Assembly: GCA_017848115.1 (NCBI GenBank)
Contig: JAGAKZ010000018.1
Coordinates: forward strand, 1 to 64,000
Reading direction: 5' to 3'
Length of the DNA stretch: 64,000 nt
Source: Oscillospiraceae bacterium
GTDB lineage: Bacteria > Bacillota > Clostridia > Oscillospirales > Ruminococcaceae
The notes beneath the pieces were generated by a model. The model was not told the origin of the DNA and did no database searches. It was given only the letters and a program-made list of their open reading frames with translations. The translations under genes and the position numbers were made by a program. Shown one piece after another: positions 36,503-45,502 of this stretch; the first letter of the stretch is position 1, and each line of letters begins with the position of its first letter.

Positions 36503-38098
36503 ATGAATAGGGAAAAAATTTTATCAATAACTGCATCACTCGCAATGTCTTTTTCGTTACTTTCATCAACAACCGTCAGTGCTACTTCTGCTGAAAAAAT
36601 CACTGCCAACGATGGTTACATTATGGGTGTAAAACCTATGGATGAAGAAACTCTTGAAAAATATAGAGAAACACTTGTCTTTGACAATGAATATACAAGA
36701 GCTGCAAATACAAGAGCTGCATTGCCTTCATCTGTAGATTTAAGTACAAGCAAATATTTTCCGCCAATCGGAAATCAAGGAGTTGGATTTGGTAGCTGTG
36801 TTGCTTGGGCAACTACATATTACCAGTTTACGTATGAGGTTAATAAACTGCGTGATACTGCTGCCAACACTAATTCTAATATATTCTCTCCGGCATGGTC
36901 ATGGAACTATTGTAATAAAGGTGTCCAATCTGAAGGATCAAACTCATATGAAACGTATCAAATTTTAGAGCAACGAGGTGCAACCACCATTGATGTAATG
37001 CCATACAATCCTAGCAATTATAATTATGGTTGGGTAACAAATCAGGATGATTTACTTGAAGCTTTATCTATTAGAAAAAAAACAACTACAAATGCTATAT
37101 CAATTTCCGGTCAAAATACTGTTATAACAAGCAATACTGACAGCGACTTAAATGCTGTTAAAACTGCTTTGAACAGCGGAAAAGTGCTCAATGTAGAAAC
37201 TCACATGAAATTCAACCAAAAGTTATCGACTAATTCAGAAACTGTTGCATACAGATTCTACACTGATACTGGTATTAACGAGGGTCACAGCTTAACAGTT
37301 GTTGGATATAATGACAATATACAGTGTGACGTAAACGGAAACGGAACAATAGAACCATCAGAAAAAGGTGCTTTTAAAGTAGCTAATTCATGGGGTGCTT
37401 CATGGGAAAATAATGGATTCTTTTGGGTTCTTTATGATTCACTGAATGGTTTAAGTGCAAACACTACAAATTCATGGGAGAGTTCGTTAACAGGCACACG
37501 TAAAGGTGCATTTGTATACAATAGTGTAATCTATGATACCAACACATTTAGAACAATGGATGTTGAAGAAAAAGAACTAAATTTTGTTGGCAGACTTGAC
37601 TTAGCAACAAACTACAGAAACTTGATTTATTTTTCTACTTATATAAACAATAATTCATTTGATGCATATTATAGTTTATATGACGAAACTATATTTCCTT
37701 TCAACGGACCGATATTAGTAGACTTTAATAACTGTCCGAACGGGGATGATCCATATACAAATTACTCCGGAAAGTCATGGCAAATAAGATTTAACGGAAA
37801 AAGAGATCTCTGGGTAGGCACATCACCTGCTTTCAGGATAATAGATAACAAAGGTAATACCATCAGTAACTTTGGTACATTATCGTCAGTACTTAATTCT
37901 CAAACCATCAACTTGCAAAAAGGCGATTTGAACTATGACGGCACTATTAATATTGTTGATTTAGCAACATTAAATCAATATGTAAATGGTGGCGATTCAA
38001 ATTTATCAAATGTTGCAAAGTGTTTGGCTGACTTTGATAATAACCACATAGTGAATAGTGCAGATCTTAATACCCTTTCAAATATGTTGTTAAATTGA
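36503..38098 (+). CDS. Papain-like (C1) cysteine protease with dockerin
   Basis: Secreted protein of 531 residues. A signal peptide and short pro-region are followed by a C1 peptidase domain (about 75-345) with active-site Cys99 (GSCVAW), His262 (EGHSLTV) and Asn295 (VANSWGASW), so it looks catalytically intact. A beta-rich domain follows (about 350-470), then a dockerin with two loops (DLNYDGTINIVDLA and DFDNNHIVNSADLN). Dockerin-bearing cysteine peptidases are known from cellulosome-producing ruminococci. It may process cellulosome proteins or degrade plant wall proteins; that part is inference. A GGAGGA site stands 9 bases before the ATG. Confidence 0.88.
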   Translation: MNREKILSITASLAMSFSLLSSTTVSATSAEKITANDGYIMGVKPMDEETLEKYRETLVFDNEYTRAANTRAALPSSVDLSTSKYFPPIGNQGVGFGSCVAWATTYYQFTYEVNKLRDTAANTNSNIFSPAWSWNYCNKGVQSEGSNSYETYQILEQRGATTIDVMPYNPSNYNYGWVTNQDDLLEALSIRKKTTTNAISISGQNTVITSNTDSDLNAVKTALNSGKVLNVETHMKFNQKLSTNSETVAYRFYTDTGINEGHSLTVVGYNDNIQCDVNGNGTIEPSEKGAFKVANSWGASWENNGFFWVLYDSLNGLSANTTNSWESSLTGTRKGAFVYNSVIYDTNTFRTMDVEEKELNFVGRLDLATNYRNLIYFSTYINNNSFDAYYSLYDETIFPFNGPILVDFNNCPNGDDPYTNYSGKSWQIRFNGKRDLWVGTSPAFRIIDNKGNTISNFGTLSSVLNSQTINLQKGDLNYDGTINIVDLATLNQYVNGGDSNLSNVAKCLADFDNNHIVNSADLNTLSNMLLN

Positions 38099-38266
38099 TG
38101 TACAAAAAACTGTAAATGATTAAAAAAGCTTTTGTCATATGCAGTCTTTACAAATACAAATTCTTGTAGTATGGTACAATAAATAGAAACAGTATTTGAT
38201 AGGGGTAAAAGATACATATTATGTAACAAACCAATATTTTTTAAATTTAAGTTAGGAGGAATTTGT

Positions 38267-39238
38267 ATGAAAAAATTATTATCCGGTGTTCTCAGTCTGT
38301 GTATGACAGCAACAGTAGCAGTTCCTTTTGTAAGTGCAGAAACCACCATGTGCTACAACGACTATGTAAAAGACTGCGTAAACTTCTGCAAGTATCAGGT
38401 TCGCTACAACTACGACGTAAACGGCACAAAGTTCACTCATGAGTACAGAGTTTTTGACAAGGAAGAAATCGAAAAGCTTGATGTAATTCCGGGCTATACT
38501 TCATGTGAAGTGGAAGAATACACTCACGAAAACGCACCTTTTGAAATCCCTGAAAAAATGGCAGAAACATACAAAAAGACCGTTACCGAAGCATTTAACA
38601 CTCTTTCATATTATGTGTGCATATATTTCTTTGACAAGGATGGAAATGAAGTATACGAAACACACGCATATACTATAGAAGATGCTCAAAAAATAGTTGA
38701 CGAATATGATGGCGAATATGCAACATATGACATACAGCCATATTTACTTGGTGTAAAGCCAATTAATGCAAACTCAAAAACAGAACCATGCGATACTCTT
38801 TCAGGTTCAGGCTACAAAGAAGTTTCACTTGAATACGTAAACGAAGCAGGCTCGGTACTTTCGTTTGTTAATTATGGATTAATAAATAAAAATGTTTGCA
38901 AAGATATCATGGAAAGCACAACCAGCGAAAACGAAAACTGCACAGGTTACCGTATTGCTTTGTATGATGACATAGATGCATATCAGTCGGCGTACAAAGT
39001 ACTTATGAGCAACGATTCTGTACAGGCACCATACGAAGGTGAATATCTGCTTGGCGATATAACAGGTGAAGGCATAGTTGACCTTACAGACCTTACTTAT
39101 CTTTCACTTTACTTACTCAAAGACCGTGACTTTGATGAACGTGAATGTGCAAGTGCTGATATTCAGACTGACGGTGAAGTAAATATTGCTGACCTTGCTG
39201 CTTTTAAGGAAGCTATAACACCAAAGCCCGTTGGATGA
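38267..39238 (+). CDS. Small secreted dockerin protein, type A, copy 1
   Basis: Protein of 323 residues: signal peptide (MKKLLSGVLSLCMTATVAVP), a Cys-containing N-terminal block (TTMCYNDYVKDCVNFCKYQ), an unknown central domain, and a C-terminal dockerin (DITGEGIVDLTD and DIQTDGEVNIAD). Its first 150 bases and last 300 are almost identical to those of copy 2 at 41821, while the middle has diverged. The leader with AGGAGGAATTTGT is also shared. It is the first gene of the five-gene dockerin array. No enzymatic family is recognised in the centre. Confidence 0.85.
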   Translation: MKKLLSGVLSLCMTATVAVPFVSAETTMCYNDYVKDCVNFCKYQVRYNYDVNGTKFTHEYRVFDKEEIEKLDVIPGYTSCEVEEYTHENAPFEIPEKMAETYKKTVTEAFNTLSYYVCIYFFDKDGNEVYETHAYTIEDAQKIVDEYDGEYATYDIQPYLLGVKPINANSKTEPCDTLSGSGYKEVSLEYVNEAGSVLSFVNYGLINKNVCKDIMESTTSENENCTGYRIALYDDIDAYQSAYKVLMSNDSVQAPYEGEYLLGDITGEGIVDLTDLTYLSLYLLKDRDFDERECASADIQTDGEVNIADLAAFKEAITPKPVG

Positions 39239-39259
39239 TTTTCCGACACTAAAAAACAA

Positions 39260-39509
39260 AAATATCTAAATACACTCTCCCTCCTGCTGCACCCTTACTC
39301 CTTGCAGCAGGAGTTTTTTTGCCCCACTATTTATGCAACACTCACAAAACACCACTACCCTATTTATAATTTCCTACAAACTTATTTTTTTTTCAAACAT
39401 TTCAGCCTTCTCAATTGTTATACTTACAGAACTCCCCCAAAAAGCAAAACATATTAATTATCGCACACCACAACAACATACTCAAAAAATAGAGAAAGGA
39501 TTGATTTTT
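39260..39509 (+). repeat. Array intergenic repeat, copy 1 (terminator plus leader)
   Basis: A block of about 250 bases contains the terminator and the leader of the next type-B gene. Nearly identical copies precede 40477 and 43062, and a shortened one is at 41455-41645. A TATACT near the centre (in TTGTTATACTT) is a possible -10 element. Copies differ by only a few bases. Confidence 0.9.
39281..39320 (+). terminator. Array terminator 1
   Basis: Stem CTCCTGCTGCA / TGCAGCAGGAG followed by seven T residues; the same structure follows each array gene. Confidence 0.92.
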
Positions 39510-40184
39510 ATGAAAAAATTACGTAAACTCTTATCCCTGTCAACAGCACTTCTTCTTGCTACAGCAAGTGTTACTTCTTTAAATGTTTCGGCAAAAACCG
39601 ATAACTTCAATAAATATTTAGCAATTTACGAACACATCGAACAGCTTAAAAGCGAAGGCAAGGAATTTATTTCTGTTGAAGAATATAAAGATTTAGAAAT
39701 GAGACCTAGCACGATTATTCGTACAAATGAAGACGGTAGTGACTATCAGGAACTTATCGTCACTATTTCACACGAAGGAACAAACGGCGAACATATTCCG
39801 CTTACATATGATTATGAAATTGCATGGACTAATCTGTCTGGTTTTGTTGGTGATTGGAAAAAAATAAGTGCAATAAACGGCGAAATGATCACACCCGAAA
39901 GTGGCTGGTATCCTATTGTTCAGTACTTTATCGAACACGATTTGCACGCCTTGCCTGTAGGCGGTTGGCACTATACTTTAGGCGATATCAACTTCGATGA
40001 AGTAATAGACCTTACTGACCTTACTGAACTTTCACTCGTTCTTCTGGGTGACAAAACTTTAGAAAGTAAAAGTATGGGTTATGCGGCTGCCGACGTTGAC
40101 GAAAACGGCGAACTTAATGTTGCAGACCTCGCTCTCTTCAAACAGTATATCATGGGCGAAGATGTAAAACTCGGAACAAATTAA
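39510..40184 (+). CDS. Small secreted dockerin protein, type B, copy 1
   Basis: Protein of 224 residues: signal peptide (KKLRKLLSLSTALLLATAS), a central domain of about 125 residues without recognised family (HIEQLKSEGKEFISVEEY, ISHEGTNGEHIPLTYDYE), and a dockerin (DINFDEVIDLTD and DVDENGELNVAD). The ATG at 39510 has GAAAGGA upstream; upstream in-frame codons lie in repeat DNA. Its leader and signal peptide are nearly identical to those of 40477 and 43062, and its centre is shared only with 43062. Confidence 0.86.
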   Translation: MKKLRKLLSLSTALLLATASVTSLNVSAKTDNFNKYLAIYEHIEQLKSEGKEFISVEEYKDLEMRPSTIIRTNEDGSDYQELIVTISHEGTNGEHIPLTYDYEIAWTNLSGFVGDWKKISAINGEMITPESGWYPIVQYFIEHDLHALPVGGWHYTLGDINFDEVIDLTDLTELSLVLLGDKTLESKSMGYAAADVDENGELNVADLALFKQYIMGEDVKLGTN

Positions 40185-40214
40185 GATGAAAAACTAAGAT
40201 AAAATTTTTGCAAC

Positions 40215-40476
40215 ACTCAAAAACAAAAATATCTAAATACACTCTCCCTCCTGCTGCATCCTTACTCCTTGCAGCAGGAGTTTTTTTACCCCACTATTTA
40301 TGCAACACTCACAAAACACCACTACCCTATTTATAATTTCCTACAAACTTATTTTTTTTTCAAACATTTCAGCCCTCTCAATTGTTATACTTACAGAACC
40401 CCCAAAAAAAGCAAAACATATTAATTATCGCACACCACAACAACATACTCAAAAAATAGAGAAAGGATTGATTTTT
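40215..40476 (+). repeat. Array intergenic repeat, copy 2
   Basis: Close copy of 39260-39509; it carries terminator 2 and the leader of the gene at 40477. Confidence 0.9.
40248..40287 (+). terminator. Array terminator 2
   Basis: Stem CTCCTGCTGCA / TGCAGCAGGAG with a run of seven T residues. Confidence 0.92.
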
Positions 40477-41442
40477 ATGAAAAAATTACGTAAACTCTTA
40501 TCCCTGTCAACAGCACTTCTTCTTACCACAGCAAGTGTTACTTCTTTAAATGTTTCCGCTGTAATCGGCGAAGAGTATGACAAGGGCACAATTGAAACTG
40601 TTGTCAACTCTTTTGGAGAAGATGCTTTTGCGTACTACTATGGAATCACCGAGACTCATGCCCTTGTTATTGATGACGATGGTTCTGCACACGTTTTCTA
40701 TGAGCAATACTACAATACATTCTTGACTGTAGATAATTCAAAAAAATTGCCTATTGATGAAATCAACGAAAAAATTGCTCCTTATTATGTCAGACATAAT
40801 TCTGATAATGGATACACCGTAAAAGTTCCATCAAAAGAAGATCAGGAGATGGTGTATGGTGTGCTAAAAAGTTATGATGCAATAACTTCTATTGATGAAA
40901 AAGTAGAAGTACGAAAAGTAGGAGATTCTCACTGGACGTGTATCAGAATGTCTTTTGACACCGATGCAGACGCAAACAAAGCAATTGAAATGTTCCCTGA
41001 ACTGCAACTAAGCAAAGTACCACCAATGAACAAAAAATATATACAAAATTCCGTTTACTTCCCTGAATCTCTTTCAGAAACATCAAAAAAAGAATCTGGC
41101 AAAACCATTTATGATGCTATGAAAAAATTAAGTGCGAGCGGTCTTAAGTACAGATTGGGTATAGGCGAAAGGCTTTCTGTTGGTGAACAGTACTCATCAG
41201 GCTTGTTTAATATCTACACAGCCGAAGCAGTAAAATCTTCCGAATTTTTCGCTGACTTTGACAGTAATGGAAAAGTAGAACTCACAGACCTCACAGCACT
41301 CAGCCTTTATCTGATAGGCGATGTAAACTGGAATGACGAACAAGTTAATAACTTCGACTGTAACGCTGACGGTAAAACCGATATTGCTGACCTTGCACAC
41401 CTCAAACAGTACATTATGGGCGAAGATGTAAAACTCGGATAA
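40477..41442 (+). CDS. Small secreted dockerin protein with type-B leader and unique centre
   Basis: Protein of 321 residues. The leader, ribosome site and signal peptide are almost identical to those of 39510, but identity stops at the signal-peptide cleavage region (NVSA), after which a different domain of about 230 residues begins (DAFAYYYGITETHALVIDDD, YYVRHNSDNGYTVKVPSKED). The dockerin (DFDSNGKVELTD and DCNADGKTDIAD) ends in LKQYIMGEDVKLG, close to that of 39510. No family is recognised for the central domain. It is a mosaic gene made from shared ends and a private middle. Confidence 0.86.
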   Translation: MKKLRKLLSLSTALLLTTASVTSLNVSAVIGEEYDKGTIETVVNSFGEDAFAYYYGITETHALVIDDDGSAHVFYEQYYNTFLTVDNSKKLPIDEINEKIAPYYVRHNSDNGYTVKVPSKEDQEMVYGVLKSYDAITSIDEKVEVRKVGDSHWTCIRMSFDTDADANKAIEMFPELQLSKVPPMNKKYIQNSVYFPESLSETSKKESGKTIYDAMKKLSASGLKYRLGIGERLSVGEQYSSGLFNIYTAEAVKSSEFFADFDSNGKVELTDLTALSLYLIGDVNWNDEQVNNFDCNADGKTDIADLAHLKQYIMGEDVKLG

Positions 41443-41454
41443 AATTTTTCCGAC

Positions 41455-41645
41455 ACTAAAAAACAAAAATATCTAAATACACTCTCACTCCTGCTGCCCC
41501 ATTACTCCTTGCAGCAGGAGTTTTTTGCCCCACTATTTATGCAACACTCACAAAATACCACTACCATATTTATAATTTCCTACAAACTTATTTTTTTTTC
41601 AAACATTTCAGCCCTCTCAATTGTTATACTTACAGAACCCCCAAA
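41455..41645 (+). repeat. Array intergenic repeat, copy 3 (truncated)
   Basis: Begins like the other copies but switches at about 41646 to the leader that also precedes 38267. The junction marks a recombination point. The 378-base gap 41443-41820 holds this repeat and the type-A leader, with no additional gene. Confidence 0.85.
41487..41527 (+). terminator. Array terminator 3
   Basis: Stem CTCCTGCTGC / GCAGCAGGAG with a T run. Confidence 0.9.
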
Positions 41646-41820
41646 AACAACATATAAAAACTGTAAATGATAAAACAATCTTTTATCACTTGCAGTATTT
41701 ATAGATACAAATTTTCATAGTACAATATAATTAATGAAAACGAGTATTTGACAAGAGCAAAGAATACACAAAGCGCAACAAATCAACATTTTTTCAAAAT
41801 TTAAGTTAGGAGGAATTTGT

Positions 41821-42789
41821 ATGAAAAAATTATTATCCGGTGTTCTCAGCCTGTGCATGACAGCAACAGTAGCAGTTCCTTTTGTAAGTGCAGAAACCAC
41901 CATGTGCTACAACGACTATGTAAAAGACTGCGTAAACTTCTGCAAGTATCAGGTTCGCTACAACTATGAAGTAGACGGTACTAAATTCACGCACGAATAC
42001 AGGATCTTCGACATGGACGAAATCGAAAAACTCAATGTAATTCCGGGCTATGTTTCATATGACGTAGAAGAATACACCTATGAAAACGCACCTTTTGTAA
42101 TTCCGGCTGATATGGCAGAAACATATAAGCAAACTGTCAAAGAAGCTTTTAACAAACCACAGGGAACCGTTGTATGTGTATTTTTCTATGACAAAGACGG
42201 AAAAAAGGTACATCAAGCAGATACACGCAGTATGGACGAAGCACTCAAAGCAATTGAAGAATATGACGGCGAATATGAAACATACAAAATAGACGAATTT
42301 GGTCTTGGCTTAAAACCTGACAGTGCATACATAAACCCGTATGATACACTTTCAGGTACAGGCTACAAAGAAGTAGCACTCGAATACTTAAACGAAACCG
42401 GTTCAGTACTTTCATTCTTTGATTACATATCAATAAACGGACGTATTTGCAGAGATATCATGGAAAGAACAACAAGTGAAAACGAAAACTGCACAGGTTA
42501 CCGTATTGCTTTGTATGATGACATAGATGCATATCAGTCGGCGTACAAAGTACTTATGAACGATAATTCTGTACAGGCACCATACGAAGGTGAATATCTG
42601 CTTGGCGATATAACAGGTGAAGGCATAGTTGACCTTACAGACCTTACTTATCTCTCACTTTACTTACTCAAAGACCGTGACTTTGATGAACGTGAATATG
42701 CAAGTGCAGATATTCAGACTGACGGTGAAGTAAATATTGCTGACCTTGCTGCTTTTAAGGAAGCTGTAACACCAAAGCCCGTTGGATGA
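41821..42789 (+). CDS. Small secreted dockerin protein, type A, copy 2
   Basis: Protein of 322 residues, paralogue of 38267. The first 50 and last 110 residues are almost identical, while the middle shows many replacements (for example KPQGTVVCVFFYDKDGKKVHQ against TLSYYVCIYFFDKDGNEVYE). It has a signal peptide and a two-loop dockerin. The conserved leader with AGGAGGAATTTGT is shared with copy 1. Function unknown. Confidence 0.86.
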   Translation: MKKLLSGVLSLCMTATVAVPFVSAETTMCYNDYVKDCVNFCKYQVRYNYEVDGTKFTHEYRIFDMDEIEKLNVIPGYVSYDVEEYTYENAPFVIPADMAETYKQTVKEAFNKPQGTVVCVFFYDKDGKKVHQADTRSMDEALKAIEEYDGEYETYKIDEFGLGLKPDSAYINPYDTLSGTGYKEVALEYLNETGSVLSFFDYISINGRICRDIMERTTSENENCTGYRIALYDDIDAYQSAYKVLMNDNSVQAPYEGEYLLGDITGEGIVDLTDLTYLSLYLLKDRDFDEREYASADIQTDGEVNIADLAAFKEAVTPKPVG

Positions 42790-42799
42790 TTTTACAACA

Positions 42800-43061
42800 C
42801 TCAAAAACAAAAATATCTAAATACACTCTCCCTCCTGCTGCACCCTTATTCCTTGCAGCAGGAGTTTTTTCACCCCACTATTTATGCAACACTCACAAAA
42901 CACCACCGCTCTATTTATAATTTCCTACAAACTTATTTTTTTTTCAAACATTTCAGCCTTCTCAATTGTTATACTTATAGAACCCCACCAAAAAAGCAAA
43001 ACATATTAATTATCGCACACCACAACAACATACTCAAAAAATAGAGAAAGGATTGATCTTT
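42800..43061 (+). repeat. Array intergenic repeat, copy 4
   Basis: Full copy carrying terminator 4 and the type-B leader of 43062. Confidence 0.9.
42832..42870 (+). terminator. Array terminator 4
   Basis: Stem CTCCTGCTGCA / TGCAGCAGGAG with a T run. Confidence 0.92.
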
Positions 43062-43724
43062 ATGAAAAAATTACGTAAACTCTTATCCCTGTCAACAGCA
43101 CTTCTTCTTGCTACAGCAAGTGTCACTTCTTTAAATGTTTCGGCAAAAACCGATAACGAGGTAATCGACAGACATCAGGAACTTTGTCAGCACATCGAGC
43201 AGCTTAAAAGCGAAGGCAAGGAATTTATTTCTGTTGAAGAATATAAAGATTTAGAAATGAAATATGACACCGTTACCCGTACAAACGAAGACGGTAGCAG
43301 CTATCAGGAACTTATCGTCACAATTTCACACGAAGGAACAAACGGCGAGCATATCCCGCTTACATATGATTACGAAATTGCATGGACTAAGATGTACGGT
43401 CTGGTTGATGACTGGAACAAAATAAGTGCAATAAACGGCGAAATGATCACACCTGAAAGTGGCTGGTATCCTCTTGTTAATTACTTTATCGGAAACGATC
43501 TGCACAACATGACTTCCGGCGATTTAAAATACACTTTAGGCGATATCGACTCCAATGGAGTAGTTGACCTTACAGACCTTACTTATCTCTCACTTTACTT
43601 ACTCAAAGACCGTGACTTTGATGAACGTGAATATGCAAGTGCAGATATTCAGACTGACGGTGAAGTAAATATTGCTGACCTTGCTGCTTTTAAGGAAGCT
43701 ATAACACCAAAGCCCGTTGGATGA
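43062..43724 (+). CDS. Small secreted dockerin protein, type B front with type A dockerin
   Basis: Protein of 220 residues. From the leader through the central domain it follows 39510 (type B). From about base 43562, inside the first calcium loop (VDLTDLTYLSLYLLKDRDF), it is practically identical with the type-A genes 38267 and 41821 through the stop codon and into the terminator. It is thus a clear recombinant between two array genes. Signal peptide and two-loop dockerin are intact. The ATG at 43062 has GAAAGGA upstream. Confidence 0.87.
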   Translation: MKKLRKLLSLSTALLLATASVTSLNVSAKTDNEVIDRHQELCQHIEQLKSEGKEFISVEEYKDLEMKYDTVTRTNEDGSSYQELIVTISHEGTNGEHIPLTYDYEIAWTKMYGLVDDWNKISAINGEMITPESGWYPLVNYFIGNDLHNMTSGDLKYTLGDIDSNGVVDLTDLTYLSLYLLKDRDFDEREYASADIQTDGEVNIADLAAFKEAITPKPVG

Positions 43725-43766
43725 TTTTACAACACTCAAAAACAAAAATATTTAAATACACACTCT

Positions 43767-43806
43767 CTCCTGCTGCACCCTTACTCCTTGCAGCAGGAGT
43801 TTTTTT
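43767..43806 (+). terminator. Array terminator 5
   Basis: Stem CTCCTGCTGCA / TGCAGCAGGAG with a T run. The repeat ends here, marking the array's right border. Confidence 0.92.
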
Positions 43807-43871
43807 GTACTTTTGAATTTATTTTGTTATCACCGTTCCAAACCGGTATTTAAAAACGAATTATATTTAAC

Positions 43872-43900
43872 TTGACATTATAGGTAGAATAAAGTATAAT
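43872..43900 (+). promoter_or_regulatory. Consensus promoter of AbiE-like pair 2
   Basis: Perfect TTGACA (43872-43877) and perfect TATAAT (43895-43900) with 17 bases between them, 38 bases before the antitoxin start. Confidence 0.9.
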
Positions 43901-43938
43901 ATGAATGATAAAACAATCTTAATGAAAGGGCAATGTTT

Positions 43939-44559
43939 ATGACATTTTATGATTATCTTATTGAAACATTCGGAGTAAACGAACCAATTTTTTCATCTGA
44001 CATTAAGTACATGGGATATTCAAAGCCCTGGCTTTTTAAAGAACTTTCAAAATTATGCGATGACGGTAAGCTAATACGATATGAACGTGGAATTTATTAT
44101 ATCCCTACTAAAAGCAGAATCGGAAACAGTATTCTATCACCCGAAAAAGTAATCGAGCGAAAATATCTCCGAAACGGTGAAGATGTTTTTGGTTTTTATT
44201 CCGGTCTTACACTACAAAATATTATAGGTCTTTCCACTCAATCTCCAAATGTTATAGAAATCTGTACCAATAGTGAAATTTCAAAATTAAGAAATGTAAC
44301 AGTCGGCTGGCAAAAAGTTATACTTCGCAGAGCAAGAGCAAAAATCACCAAAGAAAACACCGGTGTATTATCATTTCTTGAACTAATGAATATGATCTCT
44401 ACAAAAACATGGAGCGATAATGACCTGACAGCAATAAGAAAATATATCCATAAAAATAATATTACCAGAAAAGACATCGCAACATACGCACCTGTATTTC
44501 CTGACAAAACAATGAGAAACTTAATAGAAAGCGGAGTTATTTATGATATTACACAATGA
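43939..44559 (+). CDS. AbiEi-like antitoxin/regulator (copy 2)
   Basis: Protein of 206 residues, same length as copy 1 at 33484, with the same winged-helix part (KPWLFKELSKLCDDGKLIRYERGIYYIP). The ATG at 43939 is preferred to that at 43933 because AAAGGG then has 8-base spacing. It overlaps the toxin gene by 17 bases. It would act as antitoxin and autorepressor. Confidence 0.83.
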   Translation: MTFYDYLIETFGVNEPIFSSDIKYMGYSKPWLFKELSKLCDDGKLIRYERGIYYIPTKSRIGNSILSPEKVIERKYLRNGEDVFGFYSGLTLQNIIGLSTQSPNVIEICTNSEISKLRNVTVGWQKVILRRARAKITKENTGVLSFLELMNMISTKTWSDNDLTAIRKYIHKNNITRKDIATYAPVFPDKTMRNLIESGVIYDITQ

Positions 44560-45451
44560 CAAAGAATTATTTCAACAACTTATACTTCATACCGCACAAA
44601 GTAAAAAAACCGAAGAATCTGTAATAGAGAAAGATTATTTTGTAACACTGCTTTTAGAAAAAATAGTTATGAAACAACCAGATGTAATATTTAAGGGTGG
44701 AACATCATTATCAAAATGCTATAAACTAATAGAACGTTTTTCAGAAGACATTGATTTAAATATTCAGGGTAATACCAAACCAACCGAAGGACAAAGAAAA
44801 CATTTAAAGTCAAATATTATTTCTGCAATTGATGAACTTGGATTTAATCTTATTAATTATGAAGATATTCGTAGCAGACGTGATTTTAACCGCTATATGA
44901 TTGATTATTCGGCACAATTCTCTGCCGGATATCTAAAACGAAAAATAATCGTTGAAACGGCTATATTTATGAGGTCATACCCAAGTAAACGTATGAAAGC
45001 AACTAGCTATATTTATGACTTTCTATTACAAAACGGATATAATGATATTATCAAAGAATACTCACTACACCCATTTGAATTAAACGTCCAAACTGCCGAC
45101 CGTACTTTAATTGATAAACTTTACGCTCTTGGAGATTATTATCTTGACAACAAAATAAGAGAACATTCCCGACACATATATGATATTTATAAACTTTTAG
45201 ATATTGTTTCATTAGATGATGAATTAAAAAAATTAAAGGATATAGTAAGAGAAGAACGAAAAAAAGATCAACAATGTCCATCTGCAAACAATGATATTGA
45301 TTTTCAGTTATTACTTTCAGATATTATTGAAAAAGAAGTTTACCGTTCCGATTATGAAGAAATAACAGAATCACTATTATTTGAGTCAGTATCATATGAT
45401 ACTGCTATAAAAGCATTAAAACAAATATTAAAAAGCAATTTATTTAAATAA
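44543..45451 (+). CDS. AbiEii-like nucleotidyltransferase toxin (copy 2)
   Basis: Protein of 302 residues, paralogue of 32589. The motifs FKGGTSLSKCYKL, SEDIDLNIQ, DRTLIDKLYALGDYYLD and HSRHIYDIYKLL are intact. It would be a growth-blocking toxin held by the upstream protein. A GGAG site lies inside the end of the antitoxin gene. It ends 51 bases before uvrB. Confidence 0.86.
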   Translation: MILHNDKELFQQLILHTAQSKKTEESVIEKDYFVTLLLEKIVMKQPDVIFKGGTSLSKCYKLIERFSEDIDLNIQGNTKPTEGQRKHLKSNIISAIDELGFNLINYEDIRSRRDFNRYMIDYSAQFSAGYLKRKIIVETAIFMRSYPSKRMKATSYIYDFLLQNGYNDIIKEYSLHPFELNVQTADRTLIDKLYALGDYYLDNKIREHSRHIYDIYKLLDIVSLDDELKKLKDIVREERKKDQQCPSANNDIDFQLLLSDIIEKEVYRSDYEEITESLLFESVSYDTAIKALKQILKSNLFK

Positions 45452-45502
45452 AAATAAATGTGTTTTTACGATAAATAAAACGAAAGGAGCAGTAACGCTC
45501 AT

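Noticed and set aside
42853..43044. Plus-strand frame of 63 codons between array genes
   Set aside because: It lies wholly in the repeated terminator-leader DNA. The other copies of the repeat do not keep it as a gene of its own.
39240..43810. Possible CRISPR array because of regularly recurring similar sequences
   Set aside because: The recurring units are about 250 bases long, contain terminators and gene leaders, and are separated by whole coding genes.
32589..45451. Inversion switch driven by the two AbiE-like operons as inverted repeats
   Set aside because: The copies are related at protein level but have diverged clearly at DNA level, with no long identical stretch seen, so recombination between them is unlikely.
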